A program made the position numbers and the translations under genes. From CAYJXA01 sp964404595 (GTDB lineage: Archaea; Nanobdellota; Nanobdellia; Woesearchaeales; GW2011-AR9): 10,166 nt of DNA. The notes beneath the pieces are model-generated. The model worked only from the letters and a program-made list of their open reading frames with translations, did not search any database and was not told the DNA's origin. The stretch is from assembly GCA_964404595.1 (NCBI GenBank), contig CAYOKQ010000056.1, positions 1 to 10,166 of the forward strand. Reading direction: 5' to 3'. Position 1 is the stretch's first letter. Each line of letters starts with the position of its first letter. Shown here in pieces: positions 1 through 6,467 of the stretch.

Positions 1-413
1 ACTTTTTCTTTGGGAAATCCTTGCCGATAGATGAAATGATTGATCAGATCCATGGGGTTAGTGATGGTGATTATAATGGAATGAGGAGAATATTTCTTTA
101 TTTCTGAAACGATAGAACCAACTATCTTAAAATTAATCTGTGCCAATTGCAGGCGGTCATTCATCTCCGGCGTTCGGGGCTTGCCGGCAGTGATGATGAT
201 AATATCGGAATTGGCCAGAGCGGGATAATCGGCAGAATAAACCTTGGTTTTGTTTCTGAAAGGAAGCGCTTGCGCAATATCGGCAGCCTGTCCCTGTGCC
301 AAATCTTTCAGGATTTCAATGAGAAAAAGCTCGTCAACTAATCCTCTGGCTGCAATTTCGTAGGCGATGGCGGCTCCCAGATTGCCGGCGCCGATGAGGG
401 AGAGTTTGGACAT
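1..413 (-). CDS. lactate/malate dehydrogenase, N-terminal part (partial)
   Basis: The first 137 residues of an NAD-dependent 2-hydroxyacid dehydrogenase, which interconverts malate/oxaloacetate or lactate/pyruvate in the cytoplasm. The gene runs off the left edge, so the catalytic His and C-terminal half are not visible. The protein starts MSKLSLIGAGNLG with the Rossmann dinucleotide motif G8-A-G10-N-L-G13. An acidic residue ends the second strand (E33), the expected ligand of the NAD ribose. The substrate loop begins TAGKPR (R80) with a second Arg at R87, and TNPMD gives the conserved Asn119. Pro-Arg at the loop start favours malate dehydrogenase over lactate dehydrogenase, but the loop is one residue longer than usual and specificity stays open. 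The start is the ATG at 413, and a TATA box centred 27.5 bp upstream implies a leaderless message. Its promoter diverges from that of the gene at 522. Family assignment is firm; substrate is inference. Confidence 0.88.
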   Translation of the reverse strand, partial: MSKLSLIGAGNLGAAIAYEIAARGLVDELFLIEILKDLAQGQAADIAQALPFRNKTKVYSADYPALANSDIIIITAGKPRTPEMNDRLQLAQINFKIVGSIVSEIKKYSPHSIIITITNPMDLINHFIYRQGFPKEK

Positions 414-436
414 TTTATTGCTGTTCTATGTAAATT

Positions 437-444
437 TATATAAA
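437..444 (-). promoter_or_regulatory. TATA box of the malate/lactate dehydrogenase gene
   Basis: The minus strand reads TTTATATA here. Its centre is 27.5 bp from the A of the ATG at 413, so transcription should begin at or very near the start codon. No Shine-Dalgarno sequence lies between. Confidence 0.7.
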
Positions 445-492
445 GATTATGTAGGTAAGATTGTAACCTTACTAAAATAGTTCTAAGTAAAA

Positions 493-500
493 TTTATAAG
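493..500 (+). promoter_or_regulatory. TATA box of the gene at 522
   Basis: TTTATAAG is centred 25.5 bp upstream of the ATG at 522, the spacing expected for an archaeal leaderless promoter. It probably also drives the RNA methyltransferase gene that follows 4 nt after the first gene. Confidence 0.6.
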
Positions 501-521
501 TATTCTAGTGGTGTCTATTAT

Positions 522-1757
522 ATGTCTGATCTGAACAACTTATATGTTGATATAAAAAAAGCCATAGGTGAAGTTGCTGCTGAATATGCTTATGCTAAGG
601 CACTTAAAGATAAAATTCATCAAATTTCAAAGACCACTCTTACAAAAAAAGACATTAGAAAAGCATTACATGTTCTTCGCTGGTTGTCTCGGTCAGAAAG
701 AAAGGTAGACCGAGTAGAGAGACAAATTATTACATACTTGCAATCTATTAAAGATGCATCCTCACAGTGGCAAGGACAAGAGGAACAATTACTCACTAAA
801 TTGAAAATAACTCAAGCAAGCTTATTAAAGAAAGCTTCATTTTATACTGGAGAGCTTCGAAGTGAATTGCTCACGATAGAAACATACGATGAACTGAGAA
901 TCAAATTTAAAGATAATCCTGCTAAACTAAAGTCAATAGAGGAAAACTTAACAAGATTTACATCAACTATGAAAGATTCTCTGGAATCATTGTTACAGTG
1001 GACTGAGACAACTCAGGTACTTCTAGATGAGGCAGCTATGCTCACGAAAGACCAAATGAGCCGACGTAGATTTTTGCGTGTGGGTGCCGCGGCAGCTGCA
1101 GCAACTGCTGTTACACTTCTTGGAACTGCTGCAAATGGACAGAAAAATATTACTATTTACCTAGCATCTGCATTCTGGTGTAAACCATGCCAACAACTTA
1201 AAAAAAGGTTTCTTGAAGCACATGTTCCATATATGGAAGTAAAGACTGAAGTAGGTGGTTCTGAGGTAGTAAATTATAGCAATGGTTCTATTGAATCGAA
1301 AATTAAAGATGCAGTAATAAACGAGGAATTGCCTCTTCCTTTTCTGATAATTGATGTTGATAATAATAAAAGGTGGGATGGAAACGATATTGTCACAACC
1401 GGTTCCTATAGTGCCATGGTTACCATTGCTATAGTACAAGGAAAATATCCCCAATACGGTCTGGATAATTATTATCGTCTACGGGATGCCGGGAAAAAAG
1501 CTGTTCAATCGATGAATAGGTTACCCAGTCCTGAAATTAAATCTGAAAATATAGGTGGGATATCAGTTCTTTACGATTCTAAGCAAAGAAAAATAACTTT
1601 AACATTTGAGGATGGTTCTCGCGAATACGCCATAGCCGCTCAAATGAGGAAAGAAATATTCTACATTGAATTTAATGTTGACAATGATGTTACAGCAATT
1701 CCATCCAGTAAACTTATTGCTGCTGCTGATGTTTTCACTAGAATTTATCAAAAATAG
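522..1757 (+). CDS. membrane-anchored thioredoxin/glutaredoxin-like protein with internal Tat-like motif
   Basis: A 411-residue protein in three parts. Residues 1-178 are charged, mostly helical and coiled-coil-like, with no recognised family. Residues 180-185 read SRRRFL, a twin-arginine consensus, followed by an Ala-rich hydrophobic stretch (about 187-205). Residues 208 to about 310 look like a thioredoxin/glutaredoxin fold: a beta strand ITIYLASAFW, the redox motif C220-K-P-C223, and a likely cis-proline at 273 (LPLPFLIID). The last 70 residues, from about 342, are beta-rich and unrecognised. If the hydrophobic stretch spans the membrane, the N-terminal coil would face the cytoplasm and the redox domain the outside. 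The role would then be disulfide exchange on exported proteins; this is inference. A Tat signal normally begins a protein, so the 180-residue preface is odd. ATG 522 is supported by its TATA box. The methyltransferase gene follows after 4 nt. Confidence 0.8.
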   Translation: MSDLNNLYVDIKKAIGEVAAEYAYAKALKDKIHQISKTTLTKKDIRKALHVLRWLSRSERKVDRVERQIITYLQSIKDASSQWQGQEEQLLTKLKITQASLLKKASFYTGELRSELLTIETYDELRIKFKDNPAKLKSIEENLTRFTSTMKDSLESLLQWTETTQVLLDEAAMLTKDQMSRRRFLRVGAAAAAATAVTLLGTAANGQKNITIYLASAFWCKPCQQLKKRFLEAHVPYMEVKTEVGGSEVVNYSNGSIESKIKDAVINEELPLPFLIIDVDNNKRWDGNDIVTTGSYSAMVTIAIVQGKYPQYGLDNYYRLRDAGKKAVQSMNRLPSPEIKSENIGGISVLYDSKQRKITLTFEDGSREYAIAAQMRKEIFYIEFNVDNDVTAIPSSKLIAAADVFTRIYQK

Positions 1758-1761
1758 TAAA

Positions 1762-2718
1762 ATGACCCACTTCCTCGAACCCATCCCTGACGCAGCAACT
1801 AATTTTCCATTCAAACCTGACTTTATAGACCGTTATTCCACATTAACAGATTGGGAAACCTTCAAAAAATATTCTCTCTGTTTTCTGCGTCGAAGTATCC
1901 GGATCAATACGCTCCAAGCAACCGTCGCAGAAGTCAAAAAGAGCATTGAAGCAAAGGGCTGGAAACTCACTCCCATTCCCTGGTGCAAAGAAGGGTTTTG
2001 GATCGATCATCCAGATAGAAGAGATGTGGGAAATTTATTAGAGCATCATCTAGGGAAAATCTATGTCCAGGAAGCGGCTTCGATGATTCCGCCGTTAATA
2101 TTGCAACCAGAACCGGGAGAAATAATTCTAGACATGTGTGCGGCTCCCGGAAGTAAGACCACCCAAATTGGTGCTATGATGAATAATGAGGGGATTATTG
2201 TTGCCAATGACTATAAAGGAGATAGGCTGCAATCACTGGGACTCAATATTCAGCGCAGTGTTCTTACCAATGTTATTATCACCTTAATGCATGGCAAACG
2301 CTTTTATCAGTTCGAATTCGATAAAATCCTGCTTGATGCCCCTTGTTCGGGAACTGGCACCATTCGCAAGAGCCTGAAGACCATCAGCATCTGGAATCCG
2401 GGCATGGTCACTAAGATCGCCAAGATGCAAAAAGAATTGATTGAGAATGCTTTTAAGAATCTTAAGGTGGGGGGAGAGATGGTCTATTCCACCTGCTCCC
2501 TTGAGCCGGAGGAAGATGAAGGTGTCATAGATTTCTTACTGCAGAAATTTGATAATGCTAGGATAATGGAAGTTGACCTTCCTGGTTTAAAACGCTCGCC
2601 TGCAATTCTCGAATTTGAAGGGACCAAGTATAATCCAGAGGTTAAACATTGTATCCGCATCTGGCCGCAGGATAATGACACGGAAGGGTTTTTTGTGGCA
2701 AAGATTAGGAAGAATTAA
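1762..2718 (+). CDS. NOL1/NOP2/Sun-family RNA m5C methyltransferase
   Basis: A SAM-dependent RNA cytosine-5 methyltransferase of 318 residues, the usual size for archaeal Sun-family enzymes. It probably acts on tRNA or rRNA, but which base cannot be read from sequence. Motif I is LDMCAAPGSKT (123-133), which binds SAM. Motif IV is LDAPCSGTGT (191-200) with catalytic Cys195. Motif VI is YSTCSLEPEEDEG (242-254) with the second conserved Cys245. The protein ends with the family's typical EGFFVAKIRK. An in-frame ATG exists at 1666, but the 32 residues it would add lie inside the preceding gene and look unlike the family, so I chose the ATG at 1762. There is no SD, and no TATA at the right distance, so co-transcription with the thioredoxin-like gene (stop at 1757) is likely. 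The stop codon overlaps that of the convergent gene at 2715. Confidence 0.93.
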   Translation: MTHFLEPIPDAATNFPFKPDFIDRYSTLTDWETFKKYSLCFLRRSIRINTLQATVAEVKKSIEAKGWKLTPIPWCKEGFWIDHPDRRDVGNLLEHHLGKIYVQEAASMIPPLILQPEPGEIILDMCAAPGSKTTQIGAMMNNEGIIVANDYKGDRLQSLGLNIQRSVLTNVIITLMHGKRFYQFEFDKILLDAPCSGTGTIRKSLKTISIWNPGMVTKIAKMQKELIENAFKNLKVGGEMVYSTCSLEPEEDEGVIDFLLQKFDNARIMEVDLPGLKRSPAILEFEGTKYNPEVKHCIRIWPQDNDTEGFFVAKIRKN

Positions 2719-3140
2719 ATTTTCTTTGTTTGATATTTTTTAACATAATGTAACATCAATCCTATAGAAAGAGGAATTACAGCGCCAAAAAAGCTTCCTG
2801 CTGCCATCAGAGACATTATTTCGTGATGCCACCATGCTGACTTAACCTCTGGTAAATCATGAATTTGCTGTAATCTTGCTTCAAGGTCATTTTCTGTAAT
2901 CAATAAATCCCTTACTTCATTTGATCTGTACTTAATTTCATTCAATTCTCTTAATCTAAACTGCTCACTTAGCCTATCTTTGGTTTTCATAAGTTCGATT
3001 CTAGTCGATTGATATTCTTGCTGAAATGGAATGGTGGTATTTATACAATCTTGCAGGCAATACACAAAACCAACCACTCCTAAAGTAGAGGCTAGATAGC
3101 ATTTAGAAATCAATTTTTGAAGAGGGGTCATTTCGATCAT
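2715..3140 (-). CDS. hypothetical protein with two membrane segments and a coiled coil
   Basis: I do not recognise this 141-residue protein. A first hydrophobic segment covers about residues 13-31 and contains three cysteines (C14, C28, C32 region). Residues 40-97 are strongly charged and helical (MKTKDRLSEQFRLRELNEIK and onwards), consistent with a coiled coil. A second hydrophobic segment covers about 109-133 and is followed by a basic tail, YVKKYQTKK. The positive tail suggests a cytoplasmic C-terminus, which with two spans puts the N-terminus inside and the coil outside; this is inference. The start at 3140 fits a TATA box centred 26.5 bp upstream; a second ATG three codons later is an alternative. 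It diverges from the TrmB-type gene at 3238 and ends on the stop codon of the convergent methyltransferase gene. Confidence 0.7.
   Translation of the reverse strand: MIEMTPLQKLISKCYLASTLGVVGFVYCLQDCINTTIPFQQEYQSTRIELMKTKDRLSEQFRLRELNEIKYRSNEVRDLLITENDLEARLQQIHDLPEVKSAWWHHEIMSLMAAGSFFGAVIPLSIGLMLHYVKKYQTKKI
2719..2741 (+). terminator. possible T-rich terminator after the RNA methyltransferase
   Basis: Directly after the stop at 2718 the plus strand is pyrimidine- and T-rich, ending in a run of six T (2736-2741). Archaeal RNA polymerase can stop at such tracts. It lies inside the convergent gene, so it may only reflect that gene's codons. Confidence 0.35.
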
Positions 3141-3162
3141 CTCTAAGTCAGCTTTGTCAACT

Positions 3163-3170
3163 ATAAAATA
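3163..3170 (-). promoter_or_regulatory. TATA box of the two-membrane-segment protein
   Basis: The minus strand reads TATTTTAT, centred 26.5 bp upstream of the ATG at 3140. It is separate from the TATA box of the divergent gene at 3238. Confidence 0.55.
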
Positions 3171-3180
3171 ATTACCTCCT

Positions 3181-3191
3181 CCCTAGTGGGG
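3181..3191 (+). promoter_or_regulatory. GC-rich imperfect palindrome between divergent promoters (possible operator)
   Basis: CCCTAGTGGGG stands out in AT-rich DNA between the TATA boxes of the genes at 3140 (-) and 3238 (+). A similar element, CCCTATAGAGGGG, occurs on the minus strand at 5844-5856 next to the other TrmB-type gene. Regulator binding is inference. Confidence 0.35.
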
Positions 3192-3207
3192 TTATTATTA
3201 AGAAATA

Positions 3208-3215
3208 TTTATAAA
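3208..3215 (+). promoter_or_regulatory. TATA box of the first TrmB-type regulator
   Basis: TTTATAAA is centred 26.5 bp upstream of the ATG at 3238, again predicting a leaderless message. Confidence 0.65.
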
Positions 3216-3237
3216 ATATAATGAAATTGGCTGTATT

Positions 3238-4005
3238 ATGGATACCACTTCGCTGCAGAATCTAGGGTTAACTCATGGTGAGGTCAGAGTTTATCTTGCC
3301 CTCCTTAAGCTAGGCCCATCCACTTCTGGCCCAATTACAGATCATTCTCACGTTTCCAGCTCCAAAATATATAATATTCTGGAAAGACTGATGCAAAAAG
3401 GAATTGTGTCCTATGTGGTGAAAGAAAAAACACGTTTTTATCAAGCCGAAGATCCCATTAAACTCCGAGACTATGTTGAGAAAAAAGAGGAGGATTTTAA
3501 ACGACAAAAAGAAGAAATTGAAACCTTAATTCCGCAGCTTCAATTACAACAAGCTCAAAAGAATAGAAGTGAAGTGCAGATCTATAAAGGATTTAAGGGC
3601 GTGCAAACAATTACCGACCATCTTTATCTAAAATTAAGAAAAGGCGATACCTGGTATAATATTGGGGTTCCCTCCTATCAGGACGAGAAATATCATATGT
3701 ATTGGCATAAAGATCACCTTAAAAGAATAAAATTTGGAATTAAATGTAAAATGTTGTTTAATATCGGAACTCCTCGCAACATATTAAAAAATAGAAATAA
3801 CTATAAAGATTGCGATGCGCGATATATGCCTATTCCAGTTGAAACACCTTCATGGATATTGGTCTATAAAGATATTTCCGTTATCATTCTTCCTGGTGAA
3901 GAGCCTCTGGCCATTGAGATAACTAATCATAAAATAACAAACTCCTTTCAACAATATTTTGACGCTTTTTGGAAGATTAGCAAACCCCTCTCATTCAATT
4001 CTTGA
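3238..4005 (+). CDS. TrmB-family transcriptional regulator (first paralogue)
   Basis: A 255-residue DNA-binding protein. Residues 5-75 form the winged helix-turn-helix typical of TrmB: LGLTHGEVRVYLALLKLG, then the recognition region VSSSKIYNILERLMQKGIVS (39-58), then a wing ending in FYQAEDP. A charged helix (about 76-108) follows, as in TrmB proteins where it mediates dimerisation. The C-terminal part (about 112-246) has the alternating strands of the TrmB effector/phospholipase-D-like domain and ends with SFQQYFDAFW, matching the family's closing helix. It is closely similar to the protein at 5085-5840, mainly in the helix-turn-helix. In characterised archaea TrmB relatives control sugar transport and central metabolism; here the target is unknown. 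The flanking aminopeptidase gene, 41 nt downstream with its own TATA box, is one candidate. Family is firm, target is inference. Confidence 0.9.
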   Translation: MDTTSLQNLGLTHGEVRVYLALLKLGPSTSGPITDHSHVSSSKIYNILERLMQKGIVSYVVKEKTRFYQAEDPIKLRDYVEKKEEDFKRQKEEIETLIPQLQLQQAQKNRSEVQIYKGFKGVQTITDHLYLKLRKGDTWYNIGVPSYQDEKYHMYWHKDHLKRIKFGIKCKMLFNIGTPRNILKNRNNYKDCDARYMPIPVETPSWILVYKDISVIILPGEEPLAIEITNHKITNSFQQYFDAFWKISKPLSFNS

Positions 4006-4016
4006 TCTTGGAAACC

Positions 4017-4024
4017 TTTTAATA
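4017..4024 (+). promoter_or_regulatory. TATA box of the aminopeptidase gene
   Basis: TTTTAATA is centred 26.5 bp upstream of the ATG at 4047, inside the 41-nt gap after the TrmB-type gene. The aminopeptidase therefore probably has its own leaderless transcript. The DNA between box and start is almost pure pyrimidine. Confidence 0.55.
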
Positions 4025-4046
4025 CCCTTCTCCCTTCTACTCCTTT

Positions 4047-5084
4047 ATGTTTCCTCTTCCCGACGATCGCAAGAAATATATCGAAAAGCATGCATCCAAA
4101 TTCTATAAAATAATAAAGCATTCCTTAAATGTCAAAGAGGAAGAAATTCTGCTCATTAGTGATTACGGGAATGGTGATAATAATATCGCCACCTTGCTTG
4201 GATATGGCTACCATCATGCAGCTCAAAAAAAAGGATTTAAGACTAATGTGGTATTCCAAGAGGTCAAAAAAGGATTTATGCATGCCGACCATCATGTTAT
4301 CAAAACACTACATGGTTTGCCTAAAAATAGCGTTATCATCGTCACTGCTTCCAATAAAATAGGCCGCATTGGCGAGGTGAAAAGTTTCCGTTCTTTTTGT
4401 GAAGAGAATGGGCATCGATTTATATCGGCGACCGGGCTTGGCGATGTTAAATCCATTCACTTCGATTTATTCATGGATGCCATGTCGGTCAATTATCGCA
4501 GAATGAAAAAGAAAGGGATGGCGATCAAGAGATTATGGGATAAAGCCAAAGAAATTACGGTCAAAACTGAGGCCGGTACAGACATTATTTTCAATGTAGA
4601 GAACGTCGATGCTTTGCTCAATGCCGGAGAATATCATGAATCTGGAACTGGGGGAAATATGCCTGCGGGAGAGGTATATGTTGCGCCAACTGCTGCCAAA
4701 GGCATTATTGTTATTGATGGCAGCATAAAAACTGAGCACGGCGCCGTCCTGCTTGATGAACCTTTGAAACTGTTTGTAGAACAAGGGCGAATTGTTCGCA
4801 TGGAAGGGAAATATGCTGAACTTCTGGAGCATACCTTCGAGAAGTATGAATCACGCGCAAAATATCCTGAACGTGTGCGTATGGTGTCAGAATTAGGCAT
4901 TGGCATCAATCCTCATGCCATTTTAATTGGCTCAACCATTATGGACGAGAAAGTGGAAGGCACGGCGCACGTAGGCATTGGCAGCAATTATTGGTTTGGC
5001 GGAAAGATCAAGACGATCTATCATGGCGATCAGGTGTTTAAGAATCCAAGGTTTTATATTGATGGAAAGAAGATGGAGATTTGA
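4047..5084 (+). CDS. M29-family metallo-aminopeptidase (aminopeptidase T/S-like)
   Basis: A 345-residue cytoplasmic exopeptidase that would remove N-terminal residues from peptides using two metal ions. The C-terminal half carries M29 signatures. GGNMPAGEVYVAP (202-214) gives metal ligand E209. SELGIGINPHA (281-291) gives E282. EGTAHVGIGSNYWFGG (304-319) gives H308 and catalytic Tyr315, and YHGDQ (325-329) gives H326 and D328. The His-to-Tyr spacing of seven and the H-x-D pair match the known ligand set of aminopeptidase T. The N-terminal domain resembles the family's Rossmann-like part. The protein is shorter than the roughly 400 residues usual for the family, with the shortening in the N-terminal half. 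Its last base abuts the convergent TrmB gene's stop codon. Actual substrate preference cannot be read. Confidence 0.85.
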   Translation: MFPLPDDRKKYIEKHASKFYKIIKHSLNVKEEEILLISDYGNGDNNIATLLGYGYHHAAQKKGFKTNVVFQEVKKGFMHADHHVIKTLHGLPKNSVIIVTASNKIGRIGEVKSFRSFCEENGHRFISATGLGDVKSIHFDLFMDAMSVNYRRMKKKGMAIKRLWDKAKEITVKTEAGTDIIFNVENVDALLNAGEYHESGTGGNMPAGEVYVAPTAAKGIIVIDGSIKTEHGAVLLDEPLKLFVEQGRIVRMEGKYAELLEHTFEKYESRAKYPERVRMVSELGIGINPHAILIGSTIMDEKVEGTAHVGIGSNYWFGGKIKTIYHGDQVFKNPRFYIDGKKMEI

Positions 5085-5840
5085 TTACTTGCTTGCTATC
5101 CACACTTCTTCAAAAAAATGTTTATATCTCCTTGCTATTATTTCTGATTTAATCACTACTCCGCTTGGCTGCTCTCCCCATACATAAGTTGCTATACTTT
5201 CTCCATAAATTAGCAGAGCACAGGGTATATTTTGATCAAAATATTTAATCTTCATAAGTTGAGTCCCTCTAAATATTTTAGAAATAGCTGGTTTTATTTT
5301 TTTAGGAGCCAATAATTTCACCTTGATCCCACGTTCTTCTCTTCGTTTATGAAAATTCTTAATAAATACCATAAATAGTTTATTATTAATAACTTCTGGC
5401 TCGGCAGAAATTGCATAATATTGGTCCCCTTTTTTCAAAGAATAAAGTACTTCACTATACATCGTTTTTATTCCCTGTATTCCTTCATACACTGTAGAAG
5501 TTTGTGGGATATTTACAAACTTTTTTTTCTGTCTTAATGATGGTAAAATTTTCTTCAACTCTTTTTCTTTTTCCTCTAACAAGCTTCTCTCTCTTCTGAC
5601 ATAATGGACAAGGTGTTCTGGGTCTGCTGCTTCAAAATATTTTGTATTTTCCCGTATTACAAAAGAAACTAATCCCCTATCTGTTAATCTTCCTAACATT
5701 TCATAGACTTTGGAACGCGAGACTTTTGCTTTTTTGATAATTTCACCTGTTGTACTTGAACCAATCTCTAAAAGAGCAAAATAGACCCTCACTTCGCCAT
5801 TTGTCAACCCTAATCCTTCCAATAATCTTTCTTCTTCCAT
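5085..5840 (-). CDS. TrmB-family transcriptional regulator (second paralogue)
   Basis: A 251-residue regulator with the same plan as the protein at 3238. The winged helix-turn-helix spans residues 5-75 (LGLTNGEVRVYFALLEIG, then VSRSKVYEMLGRLTDRGLVS, wing ending KYFEAADP). A charged helix runs from about 82 to 106, and the C-terminal TrmB effector-like domain from about 115 to 247 ends RRYKHFFEEVW. The frame stays open upstream to an ATG at 5999, but that extension is Cys/Ser/Leu-rich, covers the divergent gene's start and lacks family similarity. I therefore chose the ATG at 5840, which has a TATA box centred 28.5 bp upstream. A GC-rich palindrome lies between TATA and start, where a bound protein would block transcription, so autorepression is plausible. 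It is divergent from the gene at 5899 and convergent with the aminopeptidase. The ligand is unknown. Confidence 0.9.
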   Translation of the reverse strand: MEEERLLEGLGLTNGEVRVYFALLEIGSSTTGEIIKKAKVSRSKVYEMLGRLTDRGLVSFVIRENTKYFEAADPEHLVHYVRRERSLLEEKEKELKKILPSLRQKKKFVNIPQTSTVYEGIQGIKTMYSEVLYSLKKGDQYYAISAEPEVINNKLFMVFIKNFHKRREERGIKVKLLAPKKIKPAISKIFRGTQLMKIKYFDQNIPCALLIYGESIATYVWGEQPSGVVIKSEIIARRYKHFFEEVWIASK

Positions 5841-5843
5841 TGT

Positions 5844-5856
5844 CCCCTCTATAGGG
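5844..5856 (-). promoter_or_regulatory. GC-rich palindrome at the start of the second TrmB-type gene (possible operator)
   Basis: The minus strand reads CCCTATAGAGGGG, ending 3 nt before the ATG at 5840, between the TATA box and the predicted start of transcription. It resembles CCCTAGTGGGG at 3181-3191. Position suits repression; binding by TrmB is inference. Confidence 0.4.
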
Positions 5857-5864
5857 AGAGACAA

Positions 5865-5872
5865 TATATAAA
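5865..5872. promoter_or_regulatory. single TATA box shared by two divergent leaderless genes
   Basis: The plus strand reads TATATAAA and the minus strand TTTATATA. The centre is 28.5 bp from the ATG at 5840 (-) and 30.5 bp from the ATG at 5899 (+). Only 58 bp separate the two start codons and no second TATA-like element is present, so one box appears to serve both directions. Confidence 0.6.
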
Positions 5873-5898
5873 TATTACGGTTAGTAATTAGAAGCCTT

Positions 5899-6408
5899 AT
5901 GGAAGAAATTAAACAGCTCGAAAAATTAGTAGAAGAACGAAAAAAGCAAGCCAGAGATAGAAAATTACATGATAAACTAATTGAAGTTTTCAATAACAAT
6001 GAAACAACTCATTACATTTTTCAGGAAAAACCTGGGATCGTGCAGGATCTAAGAAGTTACGAAAATGGTGAGCTTTTGATACATAAGATCACACGTACAA
6101 AAGAATTTGTAGATGCTTATGGCAAATATAGTTCAAGTAGTTCTGCTTGTGCGGAAATTATGTGGCTTGAAAAAGGATTCTACAAAGTAGTCTATCGTGA
6201 ACTCTATTATCCTTTGTGGTGCGCTCCTCATTTCCCCATTGATGTTTATATTCCGGGCAGCTGGGAAAAAGAACTTGAAAGATTATATCAAGAAATTATG
6301 TTCAAAAGAAAAAAAGGATGGGATCAACAGAGAGAAAGAGAGAGAATACGAGAAGCTGAAGAAAAGAAAAAAAGAATAAGTGGATTTAAAAATAATTTTG
6401 GATTATAA
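5899..6408 (+). CDS. hypothetical protein, charged helical ends with an aromatic core
   Basis: I do not recognise this 169-residue protein. The first 30 residues are a charged helix (MEEIKQLEKLVEERKKQA and on). Residues 36-118 look like a compact beta-rich domain with many aromatics, a run of five serines (78-82), and two cysteines (C84, C108) in SSACAE and PLWCAPHFP. The final 45 residues form a highly charged, Lys/Arg/Glu-rich helix. No membrane segment or signal peptide is visible, so it should be cytoplasmic. The start is supported by the shared TATA box upstream. Its divergent partner is the TrmB-type regulator at 5085-5840, which could control it; that is inference from the 58-bp shared promoter. 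A short palindrome and T7 tract follow the stop. Confidence 0.7.
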   Translation: MEEIKQLEKLVEERKKQARDRKLHDKLIEVFNNNETTHYIFQEKPGIVQDLRSYENGELLIHKITRTKEFVDAYGKYSSSSSACAEIMWLEKGFYKVVYRELYYPLWCAPHFPIDVYIPGSWEKELERLYQEIMFKRKKGWDQQRERERIREAEEKKKRISGFKNNFGL

Positions 6409-6418
6409 TCCTTTTTTT
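6400..6418 (+). terminator. palindrome plus T7 tract
   Basis: A perfect 12-bp palindrome, GGATTATAATCC (6400-6411), overlaps the stop codon of the preceding gene and is followed at once by seven T (6412-6418). This is a good archaeal termination signal; the stem, at most 4-5 bp, is too short to be sure it matters. Confidence 0.5.
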
Positions 6419-6467
6419 ATCCCATCAAAGATTTGAAAAATAAAAGGTAATTTTAACATTAACCTTC

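Noticed and set aside
511..520. CTAGTGG upstream of the gene at 522 as a third copy of the TrmB-associated palindrome
   Set aside because: It lacks the CCC half and the G4 run, so it is not palindromic; a 7-base match is weak.
1056..1058. Met179 of the thioredoxin-like protein as the sole true start
   Set aside because: No SD and no TATA box precede it, whereas the ATG at 522 has a TATA box at the right distance; kept only as an alternative in the findings.
1353..1391. Dockerin/EF-hand-like calcium loop in the thioredoxin-like protein (DVDNNKRWDGND)
   Set aside because: The spacing of acidic residues only partly fits, and the stretch follows the cis-proline strand of the thioredoxin fold, where a turn is expected.
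1666..1761. N-terminal extension of the RNA methyltransferase from an ATG at 1666
   Set aside because: It lies wholly inside the preceding gene, its residues do not resemble the family, and MTHFLEPIPD at 1762 is a natural start.
1599..1814. Minus-strand ORFs opposite the thioredoxin-like gene, also 1161-1454
   Set aside because: They are antisense frames of a gene with a clear C-x-x-C domain and have no start signals.
4129..4362. Plus-strand 77-residue ORF inside the aminopeptidase gene, and minus-strand ORFs at 4533-4909
   Set aside because: All overlap the M29-type gene, whose full set of metal ligands is in the main frame.
5841..5999. 53-residue extension of the second TrmB-type protein from 5999
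   Set aside because: It would cover the promoter and start of the divergent gene, has no family similarity, and the ATG at 5840 has a well-placed TATA box.
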